This document shows positions 1 through 9,848 of a stretch of 64,000 nt of DNA, piece after piece. Numbering within the stretch: the first letter of the stretch is position 1; the number at the start of each line of letters is the position of its first letter. Location of the stretch: positions 10,848,001 to 10,912,000 of the forward strand of contig OU612072.1 in NCBI GenBank assembly GCA_914767715.1, given 5' to 3'. The DNA comes from Membranipora membranacea (Eukaryota; Bryozoa; Gymnolaemata; Cheilostomatida; Membraniporidae). The position numbers were made by a program, and so were the translations under genes. The notes beneath the pieces are model-generated. The model was not told the origin of the DNA. It made no database searches and was given only the letters and a program-made list of their open reading frames with translations.

Positions 1-14
1 ATTATTATAGAAAG

Positions 15-74
15 GATCATAGTGAATCATAGTGGTCAGGGGGAGGCAATAAATCACTATGATCCACTATGATC
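15..74. repeat. Short inverted repeat (hairpin)
   Basis: A 22-base arm at 15-36 (beginning gatcatagtgaatc) is matched in inverse by 53-74 with about one mismatch, around a 16-base G-rich loop. Each arm is itself two copies of a short gatcatagtg-like motif. It lies in what should be an intron of the membrane-protein gene that follows. It may be the relic of a small foldback element. No target duplication is visible. Confidence 0.6.
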
Positions 75-245
75 GCAATTTTCAGACTTTGCAGCAGTTT
101 TACTGAAACTAGGTTGAAAGACTGTTTTGTTTCATATGCCCTATTGACATTTCAGCCTGAGATACCAAACAGGGCCTAGTAAAATTGTCACTTTAATATT
201 AAAATATTAGCCTATATTGAAGTGTAAATGACTATCTCATTTCAG

Positions 246-804
246 ATTACTTTGACCAATACTGTCAATTCTGCAAGACTCAGACCGCTTCAACTGCATC
301 TAGGTTGACCACTGCAAGCCGCCTGGAACCAGACACACAGTCGCATGACAAATCGAAAGCTTCGATATTTGCACTGAGCCTTTCAGTCGTTTTTGTGGGA
401 GGAGCCATTTGTTGGATATACATTTATCGAAGAAAACACAGTGATCTAGACTACAGCTGCGCTTGCCACCATCGTCCTGTATCCCAGCTGGTTCTGGTGT
501 CAGGTAAGAATCAGAGTTCCTAGTATCAGAATTGCACAAACACAACACCAAGGAAGCACTACCTCAACAGTCTGACATCAAGTTAGTATTATTTCTGTGG
601 CTTCAATCTCAACCCCTGTATTACAATATTTCAGGTGTCCAAGAGTCTGACACATCCGGATTTGAGCACAGACGGTATTCCCCTGAACCATTAGCAGAAT
701 TTGGATATCTACTTGGCGACAGTACTAGCTGCAAAACATCAAGCAAGGACTTTTCCGTATTGATGAGAGGTAGCCAGCTGAAAACAACATTATCTCCAGA
801 TTGA
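246..804 (+). CDS. Single-pass membrane protein, C-terminal exons (partial)
   Basis: Two exons, 246-503 and 635-804, form the 3' part of a gene whose start lies left of the window. The acceptor at 245 (ctcatttcag), the donor at 504 (gtaagaat) and the acceptor at 634 (caatatttcag) are all good, and both junctions are phase 1. The 141 visible residues begin with an extracellular CQFC pair and a Ser/Thr-rich stalk. A hydrophobic helix follows (SIFALSLSVVFVGGAICWIY), then the basic stop-transfer RRKH and a cytoplasmic tail of about 80 residues ending at the stop 802-804. The layout fits a type I receptor or adhesion protein. The CQFC stem would suit the last Cys-rich repeat of a TNF-receptor-like ectodomain, but that is speculation because the ectodomain is not in view. 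The family is not recognised. A second donor at 770 (gtagcc) keeps phase 1 and could join to the exon at 3160. Confidence 0.6.
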
Positions 805-3159
805 GTGATATTTGATCATTTTTCTGTAATAATTTTGATTGTGTTTTCAGATCTTTTGCTGTGAGTGGTGACATACTGCATATTGAGTTTATTCAAAGGG
901 TGACTATGTGAGAGTTTTCTGAAGTCAACTACACATTGGTAATCTGTTCTAATTTTTTCGATCTTGAAGGCCTGGAGCAGGAAGATTTCTTGCAGCTTGT
1001 GTTAGTAAGCTCTTTATTGCTGAATTCTCATTTCTAGAAAATGTTCTCCCACCAAAAAAAACAATTCGCCACAACTAGATTTATTTTGGAGAAGAAATGT
1101 TATATCAAGATTCATGAAGCATCAAGGCTTCACAACAATATGGCATCAATCCTAGCAAGTTGCGACTTTGATCAGAACAGGGAGAATGGAAGGAATAGGA
1201 GCCTGCATATATATTCATTAGCTAATCCAAGACAAGCACTAGTGCAATGAAGTATTTCAAAATATATACCACATCCACCTTGTGTGATTTATCAATGAGA
1301 TATGCAAATACAAAAATGTTTTGTTAGAAATTAATACAGGTTACTTGAAGTCTTGGTCTGAATAAGTTATAACAACAAAGTAGTGCTAATGACACTCATT
1401 CACTATCCATAAAAGGCCATACTGCTCCTAATTTTACTGCTGAATATGCAACACACTGTAAGTTCCCGGGCCTTCTAGTGAGAGTAGGTTTGTAGCTGAT
1501 ATATAATTTGAGAGCTCTCATCACCTGCTAAATATACATGATTTGAGAATGAACAGATTCACAAACAAAATTCAATTCTCTTAAAACATATATCCCGGTA
1601 AAACGTCCTTATCAAGATGAATTCTTTTTGCTCTGAAAATTATATTGTCCTCTCATTAGTTTTATTGAGTCATAAAGAAGAATTATTTTATTCTATAACC
1701 AAATAATGATGCGATAGTATTGATTTTCTTTCCATTGGTATATCCTCGATTTCTCATTGAGGAAGTTTTTCACCAACAAGCATTCAATAAAGCGGTTTAG
1801 AGTATAGAGCGCAATTCCGAAACAAAAAACATCCATACTCTTCCATGATGACAGCCATCATGTTTAAGTCATTTCTATGTAAAGGTTCAAATGTTGTGAT
1901 AAAAATGCAATTATTTTTTTTTCCAAGGAGATTTTATCAATATGCAATGAAGACTATTGAATGTAGGTAAACAGCCATCTGCAAAACTACTGGCATTTAT
2001 AATTAAATGACGATTTTAGCATTTCCAAGTGTATTGGCCATATTATATCCGAAGACTAGTCCCACTACCCATGCCCCTAATCAGGTTACAGAGAGTTGAC
2101 ATAACACTCGAAGGCTTAACACCATTTTATTGCTGATATCCAAACATGGCTCTGTGTGCTTGATTCCACATTTGTCAAACGCCATTTGAGAGAAGTTAGA
2201 GAGGCCAAAACTTTCTAAGGGTGATGATGCTTTTCATCGACAATGCTTGGGAGCCCATGGGTGTAAAAAATAGTCGATTGCATCACTCATGCAGACCTCC
2301 CATGTGCTCTGCCTGACCAACCAACAACATTATATTTACCAAACACAAATATCTCAGATCGCATATCAAATCAGGTCTGTAGTTCTAGGGGAGGCAGGGA
2401 TGCTCTGCCTCCTATAGAGTTCTCAACATATTCCGTGTCTGAATCAGCTCATTTGGACTTCCACATGCTATTTATATCATTAAACACTTTGAAGGGTATT
2501 ATCCTCAGACTTCACAGCGGGAGCTTCCAATACCCAACATGGTTCTAATTCTCACCGTAAAGAAATTCTGCCTGCTCAACTATTAACTACGGCCCTGCCA
2601 ATTTCTAACCTAAAAATATCAAAACAACAACAAAAGAGCATATGTTTCGAAATCTAATTTACTTGTTTCGCACTGCTGTGGTATATTTTATACAGCCTCA
2701 TTTGCTTTGAATGGCTGGTGAATTAAATAAAATCAATTTAAATTAGTTGACACTGGTGAACAACCTTGACTGCCATTTTGTTTGAAAATATTTTGTGTCA
2801 CTAAGATAATGTATTGGTTTGGATATAAATAATCAACAGCTGGGAAGCTTTCTTAAGGCTTAGGAAAAAAACATAACATAGTGACCCTTGGTGTCAATAG
2901 CATGATAGCATGTACGTCACCGGTGAAAAGAAACATTGCCAATATAGGTTTGATCAAGAAAAGTCAGCATACAATGTTGGAATGACCTGCTTTCACCTTG
3001 AAGATGGATCGATGAAAACTGCTCCTGTTTATTAAATGGTCTTTATGAATTTACAGATCATTTTCTATTCCTTACATAAGTAGAAACAAATATCTGCCAG
3101 TGAGCTTGACTGGTAATTGGCTTTACAACTTGTTGAATGATTTTATAGCTTAATTTTAG
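805..3159 (+). other. Probable intron or 3'UTR of the membrane-protein gene
   Basis: This AT-rich stretch between the two candidate last exons shows no further exon with matching phase. An open frame at 1038-1250, after a possible acceptor (ttctcatttctag), has phase 0 and does not fit the phase-1 exons around it. I do not call it a gene. No repeat family was recognised. Confidence 0.3.
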
Positions 3160-3338
3160 CGATTGGCTTGAGTGTCCTAAACAAATTTGGTTATTATCCT
3201 CTCTCTGTCTATGAGCATACAACTCCCTCACTGTGGCATTATACAGAGACAGAAACAGGAGATCAGTCATCCTTTGAAGACACAGATGCCGACAACTATA
3301 GCACCTATAACGGCCAATCTGGCTGGGAACCAAGCTAA
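3160..3338 (+). CDS. Candidate alternative last exon, acidic cytoplasmic tail
   Basis: After an acceptor at 3158-3159 (cttaattttag) the plus strand is open for two leading bases plus 58 codons, stopping at 3336-3338. The product contains NKFGYYPLSVYEHTTP and then an acidic, Tyr- and Ser-rich end (ADNYSTYNGQSGWEPS), typical of an unstructured signalling tail. The two leading bases complete the single trailing base left by the donor at 504, or by a donor at 770. The exon can therefore follow the transmembrane exon directly or after the 635-769 segment. It ends about 490 bp before the stop of the convergent minus-strand gene, where a gene end is expected. The opposite strand is also open here (91 codons) but lacks splice support. 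Confidence 0.45.
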
Positions 3339-3618
3339 TCCTTGTATCAAATTATCAGTACAGCAGCTTAAAGTAAAGGTCTAAAGCTATTCCTTGGCCT
3401 TTCGGACTATCTTTCAATGATGAATGGATATTACATTTGATGTTTTTTAGCATTTTTTTCTCAAGCTACGCTGGTAGGCTTGTTGTGGACACAACTTAGT
3501 GCAACATATATCATCACTAGGAAGACAGTTAAAAACTTTCTTTCACTATGAATTCCTGTCTGCGCTCCTTCAGACTCGAATCTGTGGTTATTCTGTCCGG
3601 TAATCACTCTGGGAAAAA

Positions 3619-3624
3619 TTTATT
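3619..3624 (-). terminator. Polyadenylation signal AATAAA, minus strand
   Basis: tttatt on the plus strand reads AATAAA on the minus strand, about 200 bases downstream of the minus-strand stop codon at 3825-3827. This is a normal 3'UTR length for the coiled-coil gene. Confidence 0.4.
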
Positions 3625-3743
3625 ACTGAAATAGTAAATATTTTACGAGGGTGAAGCAGAAATAATGTTAGAATAATTTCATTTTTTCTGGCCAGATGAT
3701 CTCAAAAATACATATATTCAGTGACAGGGGATATTGAGGTGGT

Positions 3744-3749
3744 AATAAA
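3744..3749 (+). terminator. Polyadenylation signal AATAAA, plus strand
   Basis: Canonical hexamer about 400 bases after the stop at 3338. It is the first good AATAAA on this strand after the candidate last exon, so it is a reasonable 3' end for the membrane-protein gene. It lies beyond the presumed 3' end of the minus-strand gene, so the two transcripts may overlap tail to tail. Confidence 0.35.
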
Positions 3750-3824
3750 ACTATGATGAATAATATCAGCTATATGAGGTCAATACTAGAGGCTAGAAGC
3801 TAACTGATAAACAAGTCAGACAGC

Positions 3825-6800
3825 CTATTGTATGAGACAGGCTTTACTGACAGGGTCTGCTAAATTTTCGTCGTCTCCCTCGACAGTGTAGCGGTCTGGT
3901 AGTCCAGCTATGGACTTTCTTCTATTGGCGTTCCTTTCAGCCCTCTCCTGACTTGTCTCTGCGGCAGATGGTGACACAAGACTTCCTGCCCGACGCCTTT
4001 GTAGTCGGGAACGTTTTTCTGAAAGGCTATTGTCACTTTTTGGAATAACTTTGTGTTGATGAATTTCAGGATTCCCATCAGCTTTTTCTTCTTGTAAGAT
4101 ATCAGTATTGTTGTTTTTGTCATTAGTTGAACGATTAGCTGGTTTCTTTTGCAGTGCAGACTGCTCTAATGACTGAACCTAAAACATCACAATCAGACAA
4201 AATATGAGTCGCATGAGAACAGCCAATGTGTTAGATAGATTGGTTATACAATAGCTTCATGACTAATACTGTCGGAAATTCGGAAATTTAAGAGTGCCTA
4301 TGAGCATAAGAAAGTGATTGAAACAACATCAGCTTCATGAAGTAAGCTTATCCTAGCGGTAAGAGGCCAAGCCATCGCTGCAAATGCGTTTCAAGCATTG
4401 TTTAGCAGATTAAAGAGAACTACTGGGCCTGAAACATGTAAGATACAAAATTGTGTGCAGTTTTTTTTGGTGGTATTACTTCACAACATCATCTTTCATT
4501 GAAAAACCGCTGGTCATTCTTGTGGTAAAACCAGACTAGCCAGATAGTTGCATCATAATTATTAAACAAAGACTATATAACAATGTTCGGCTAACTTAAA
4601 ATATTTTACCGAAATGATTCTCAGCAATATTTACTAAATGCCCAGGTTCAGCTCTAGAAACTTCCGAATCTGGACTACTTTAATGATCTTTTTTTCTTAC
4701 AAGATTTGAAAAATAACATCATCAACATACTCTATTTTTCAGATTAAGGATAATCCTCTCCTTCTCTAGTAGAGACTGGTGAGCATTAGCCAGCTTTTCC
4801 TGTACTCTGTACATATCACTGGTCAGCTTCTTCACTTTGCTGTCGGAATGGTGCCTGTAAAGAACGGATCACAAAGGATTACCGACACTGTTTGGTTACT
4901 GAGAGAAACTCTATAACTGTATGCGTAGGGACAATAACAAAGCTGAAAAGTTGTGCACTTTTTTTTTCTCGATTTTATCAAACAGTCGATCATTTATGCT
5001 CTGTAATGAGTATTAGCTGTTGACACCAGGTTGTCAACAAGTCAATCACTTTTGCATTTGAGAGCTCCTATGTACGTTATCATTAGGCTTGAATCCTCGC
5101 ATCTGAAACCTTTTGAGTGTAACCATTTTTTTCGGCTCACTTCAATAACGCAGCAATATATAACCTCGATACCAATGTTTATAGTTGTCTATTATTGCAA
5201 CCGCACTATAACACAGCGCACATAGTAGGAAAATGATACCAGACTTTATTAAAAGGCATTTATTGTAAATTATGAAGTTGTATCAGCCTCATCGGCCTAA
5301 TCAGCCTAGAACTTAGCATGGTATTGACTCACGCAGAGAGAAAAAACACAACTCACTGTTTTGCAAGAATCTCATAGACATCTAACCCTGATGTACTGTA
5401 CTGTATCAGAAGTTGGCGTATGTTCATTTCTTCCTCTTTGGCTCGGAGTTGTCTGTCCATGATTGTCAGTTGCTGCAAAGGAAGATATGTTGCAATATTC
5501 AATGGAATGCAGTGTTCACATTCTAGCGAGAGGAGAGGATTTAAGCGCAGAAAATGCAGGAGCCTTGCGAATCATTACTACTTTATTATTGATTATTTTG
5601 TACTTGATCGAACAATGCTTTCTAACTAATTGTTTATTGATATTGATTTTGTGAAGTTTGGTGCCATTACAAAACATATTGTAAGTTAAAGTAAATTTTG
5701 AGAGTAGATACAAGCAAAGAAGTCTTTGATGAAGAGCAAGCTTTGAATACTTCATTGCAACTATCATCAATGGGAGTTGTTTGCTCACAAAATACTGAGC
5801 TCTTACCACTTGATCGCTGCAACTCTAGCAATCACAATGTATGTGTATAAATGTTGTTAGAAGATTTTCTCGCTGTGGTACTCATAACTGAGATCAAGTT
5901 TGCTCCATTTTTCCCCTGTTGGAATTGCCCCCCACCCTCTACTGACACGCCGTAGAGGGCGGCAATTCCAACGGGGGGAAAATGGAGCAAACTTGATCTA
6001 CTCATAACTCTTAGAAGTTTGTGAAGTTTCATGTCAACACATAAGCTTATAGTCAAAAATCAGGTGATCTAGTGTCAAGAATATTATGGCGCTAGCTGAT
6101 TCAACGAAAGCTTCATTTGCAGGCAAGGTTAAGGTAAGGCCCAATTATACCTTACAGATTTTAGGGGCAAAAGAATTGAACATTTTTCTATCCTTCACAC
6201 AACATGGTTCTTGAACTATTGTGGGTGCATATGGCATTGATCAGACAAATGTAGCAATAAATAACCAAAGTGATCCCAATAACAATTATCTAGTACTGAG
6301 CCAGCTTGACCTTACAGTTGGGTTTAATGAAGAATGCCCAAAACAATTTTTCGACTAATGGAGAGAGATATCAACATTTCCACAATGCAGCTTCAACGTG
6401 GGACTCACGATAAAAAGAGGTGAATAATATAATGATTTTTTATCTGTTCATTTTTGTTAAAAATAAATATTGCATTGTGGGATAGCCTTCAACAAGTTTT
6501 CGATTCAAGTTGCATTGTGGAAAGGATCTGTATTTGCCTGACTAGAATATTTTCTGATATCTTACCTCATCAAGTTCTTGCAGTTTGGAATGTCTGCTTT
6601 GACAGTCATCATCTTTCCTGTCGACTTCTCGGTCATAGCTCTCCATCTTATGATTAACACAAAACAAAGGTGATCGTAACTATGATAAATCTTCGGTTGG
6701 CAGCTAGAGGTAGTTTAGTCATCGGCCCTTTTACATGCAGGTAGTGGATATCCCAGGTTCGAAACTGCTTCTGCTTAGTGACTTCTTGGTACCGTGCCAC

Positions 6801-7143
6801 AAGTGTGCTCAGAACTGCCTGAAACCCTGGGGAAACTTTGCACAGACCACGGCAGCCGCTCCCTTAAGGCACCCTTATTTCTTGTTCATCATCTCGAGAC
6901 AGATCTTGTGATTTCAATCAACATTAACAACGAAAGCAGTGCTGCTCATATCCGTAACATTCATGCTTAGTTGAACGTTGTAACGGTGATAGGCAGCAAA
7001 CTTGATAATCATAAATAAATTTAACACCCACCTTTTTAATGCTCAGGTTACTGCTGTTTCCGGGTAGCATGGTTCTTCGCTGATTGCATAGTGACTTTAA
7101 ATCATGTCTCGAAATGTTTAAGACATCGCAAAATTTATTGAAC
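3825..7143 (-). CDS. Coiled-coil protein with C-terminal CaaX box (5' end not certain)
   Basis: Five minus-strand exons join in frame: 7143-7032, 6646-6566, 5472-5357, 4854-4731 and 4178-3825, with GT-AG sites and consistent phases throughout (donors gtgggt, gtaaga, gtgagt, gtatgt). About 261 residues are visible. The exons at 6646, 5472 and 4854 are rich in Lys, Glu and Leu with heptad-like spacing (for example LTIMDRQLRAKEEEM and ANAHQSLLEKERIILNLKNR), so a coiled coil of roughly 90 residues is likely. The last exon is polar and basic (SEKRSRLQRRRAGS, then NRRKSIAGLPDRY, a possible basophilic phosphosite) and ends SKACLIQ. CLIQ fits a CaaX prenylation signal, and X = Gln usually means farnesylation. 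Farnesylated coiled-coil proteins include Spindly, CENP-E and CENP-F, but I see no diagnostic motif and leave it unnamed. Translation could start at the Met opening the 6646 exon, at a Met in the 7143 exon, or further upstream. Confidence 0.7.
5879..6009. mobile_element. Palindromic mini-element with 11-bp target duplication
   Basis: 5890-5998 is almost entirely one inverted repeat. The left arm (gatcaagtttgctccattt onward) reads back in the right arm to cttgatc at 5998, with a loop of about 10 bases and a few mismatches in the G/C-rich centre. The 11-base sequence tactcataact flanks it on both sides (5879-5889 and 5999-6009), which points to insertion rather than local inversion. There is no coding capacity. 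It sits in an intron of the coiled-coil gene. The superfamily is not assigned. An 11-bp duplication is longer than for most MITEs, although 8-9 bp with chance extension is possible. Confidence 0.75.
6705..6895 (+). mobile_element. Degenerate tRNA-derived SINE
   Basis: An A-box-like stretch (gaggtagtttagtcatcgg) is followed about 40 bases later by a good B box (ggttcgaaact, 6763-6773), the internal RNA polymerase III promoter of a tRNA head. The tail (ttggtaccgtgccac, aaccctggggaaac) has no open frame. It lies in the first visible intron of the coiled-coil gene. The 3' boundary is not clear. Confidence 0.45.
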
Positions 7144-8448
7144 CTAATATCAATTGAAACTTGAATGTCATGCGATACATTGAAGCCAACCACTTGAGCT
7201 AGGCCTAATCATATTAGTAGTAATTAAAATATAGTAACCGCATTTAGCTTTCAACTCCGATGAGGTATGTATTTGAGTGGGCATATCCTACACCAACCTT
7301 ATCATCTTAACAACACTACAGACTATTTGACATTAAAGGTAATAAAATAAGAGATAAGAATTGCAAATATTATTATTGCCTTAAAGGTGTAATAGCAAAT
7401 AGCATGTAACGTTGTTAGGCTTGTTTGGCAATAGTATAATAAATCACCAAGATATTGTACGTTATTTACTTGTGCAAATGAGGGAGCGATACAGGTGTCA
7501 GCTATGACTCTCACCCATTCCACTCTGGGTATTAATGATAATATTCTTCATGTACAGACATATTATATTAATGATAGAAATTGAAGCTATAATTTTGGCC
7601 TGCTATGCACTCTGTACATTTGATTCGAGGGGAATGTCGAGCCATACAGTCCATTAGCATGTCTTCAACAATCCAGCATAATAAAAGAAAGACAGACTGT
7701 GGTAAGCAGTTTCTTAAGTTAATACCAGGCTCACTTAAGAGAGAAGTTAATCAAGGTTTTGCTTAAAACAATTTTATCCACTGCTGAAAGCCTATTTGGC
7801 GCTTTATTTTTGGTTAATATAGGAGTTGTCTGTTAACTGAAAGAGAGTAGATAGCTGAAACAAAATAGAACAGGCTTATTAATTTAGTGAGAGAACATAT
7901 ACTTTAGTTATAATCCGCCTGGAAGCCGCTACATAAAAATATCCATTGATATTTTATTTTTAGGGGAGCTCAACACATTTACATTCATATCGCCATAAAT
8001 ATTAGTGTACAAAATCCGTTGCTACACGTGATAATGAGAGAACATCTGGCAAGGTAATGGCTAAGATGTTCGGTAGACAGCTTTGGTTTTATATATCTGA
8101 TTTATAAGCACAGTGCTGTTATCATCACCATGGGCCATGTTATTTACACTGGATATCACATTGCTATTATTTGATAGTACAATATTCACGGTGCTCAATG
8201 GGGAGGATACAACATAAAGTAGTGCCACTGCACAACACACAGGTCTTTACCAAGAAACTATGAATCTAGGGCACTGAATTAAATTCTTCTCATGGAATGG
8301 AAATAGTATCATTACCTTATACAATAAGAACACTAAACACAGGGACTGATCTAACGTTGTTTGATTGGCTGTCCCTACTAGCATGAATATCATAGCCTTG
8401 GAAATTGTCTCGTCTACTAATCTGCAAACAGTAATAAATTACCTTCAG
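7144..8448. other. Non-coding interval, nothing clear
   Basis: This should contain upstream exons of the minus-strand coiled-coil gene and perhaps upstream exons of the plus-strand exon at 8449. I could not fix any with consistent phase. A minus-strand open frame at 7323-7523 ends its possible exon part in phase 0, whereas the acceptor at 7143 needs two trailing bases, so I do not join them. Confidence 0.3.
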
Positions 8449-8624
8449 CTTTGATGAGTTTGGACTTTTCTAGAATGCTACAAGGGACTGGCTTTTTTTG
8501 CAAGCCCTTTGTTTTGCAAAAGAAAGCTAATGATGCTATTCCAGATATGGAATTCAATGGTCTAGGGCTATTACAACCTCCCCATGTCCCACAACAGCAG
8601 CATGAAGCCAACCCTGTGTGTTGA
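8449..8624 (+). CDS. Candidate last exon of an unidentified gene
   Basis: An acceptor at 8447-8448 (aaattaccttcag) opens a phase-1 exon of 57 codons ending at TGA 8622-8624. The reading includes MSLDFSRMLQGTGFFCKPF, then NDAIPDMEFNGLGLLQPP and a Gln/Pro-rich end. The composition looks like protein, and the opposite strand, although open, has no splice support. No matching upstream exon was located, so direction and reality remain uncertain. It could instead be a pseudo-exon. The family is not recognised. Confidence 0.35.
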
Positions 8625-8875
8625 TGAGCATCTCAATCCGCCTCTTCCATCAAAGAATAATGTGGTAGTGGTGTTACCATTGACTTACTTATTCCTATAG
8701 TCTGAGGGTACCAAAACTGCCATAATGTTTCAACATGACTAATATTGATCTACACTTGCTATATCGTATGAAATTGAACAAATCGCCGGATGAAAACCCA
8801 AAATTCAATCAGTGTGAAGCTCCCTTCATTACAGGAAGATATAACTCGATTTTAAATATAGTTGCTTATATATAG

Positions 8876-9125
8876 TCAGTCAGCTTGGCTCAGCAGCGAG
8901 TGCATTTTTCCGTTGACCAGCCGCTTGTGGGTTCGAATCCTATATGGTACTAGTTGTCCTTTGACTCTGACTGATCACACAGTCCCTTCGGATCGGAACT
9001 CAAAGTGATGGAGGTCTTCTGTATGTACACTGGGTTAAGGCTGTCAGTGGTTGAAGAGTGGCACTAATGACTCGGAAACCTAGTTGTCACTATAAAAATC
9101 ACTTCCTAAGCCGGCACCTCAGTGT
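8876..9125 (+). mobile_element. tRNA-derived SINE
   Basis: A clear A box (tggctcagcag, 8886-8896) and a perfect B box (ggttcgaatcc, 8930-8940) lie 33 bases apart, as in a tRNA head. The SINE body follows (tgactgatcacacagtccc, then gatggaggtcttctgtatg). A 20-base A run at about 9428-9447 lies too far downstream to be its tail without other sequence between. The insertion is in an intergenic or intronic stretch. Confidence 0.65.
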
Positions 9126-9848
9126 CAGTCATTGTCAACCATGAGAGACAGCAATAATAGTATATAAATTATCCAACACACAAATTCAGATAACAATAAC
9201 TTTTAGTCAATTTGGCCTTCTCCTCTGTTTCCTCGATCAGCAAATATAGCAATGCAATTGTAGAATTAACCATCAAACATCGTGATAAGAGTCAAATCCA
9301 TTCAATTTCTGTTAAGTTAGAGTTATCCTGCCTGAGTGTGAGGTATTGCAAGCTGTGATGTTGACGAGAAAATGGAATTTCAAAGACTGATCACACATTT
9401 AGACAATAGGTAATCGCATTTATTACTAAAAAAAAAAAAAAAAAAAATCCCCCTCGGCCATGCTATTAGTTACATTGATTGGCAAACAATTCGCAGCTGC
9501 TAAAGCAAAACATTTTAAGTCATAAGAAAATCCGTTCCAGTTTCCCTTCCAGATTTGTAATCTACTTTTGATTCCTGAACCAGAGTTTTAGAAGTGAGCT
9601 GTACAAACCGGGCAGAGGAAACACGTGTGAGCTAAGGTCGCCTATTTGTGGCTGGAGAGCACACAGTTTTGCTAGATTTCGTGAGGACAGCAAAGGAGTA
9701 GAGAAAACATTGCATGGTTCGTACGTAAAGCTTAGGCATTGATACTTATCAATTAAACTATTATACTTATATCACAACCATACCAACCTGATGATCTATT
9801 GCTACGTTGATTGGTGATGCTGCATTTGCTTAGTTGGTATAGATAGAT

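Noticed and set aside
1038-1250. Open frame after an acceptor-like ttctcatttctag, 70 codons, plus strand
   Set aside because: Its phase (0) does not match the phase-1 exons on either side, there is no donor and no motif is recognised. It may be chance.
3058-3333. 91-codon minus-strand frame antisense to the candidate last exon
   Set aside because: No splice support, and it overlaps the plus-strand exon, which has a matching intron phase.
8886-8940. Genuine tRNA gene
   Set aside because: The A and B boxes are good, but the sequence does not fold into a full cloverleaf by eye and continues into a SINE body.
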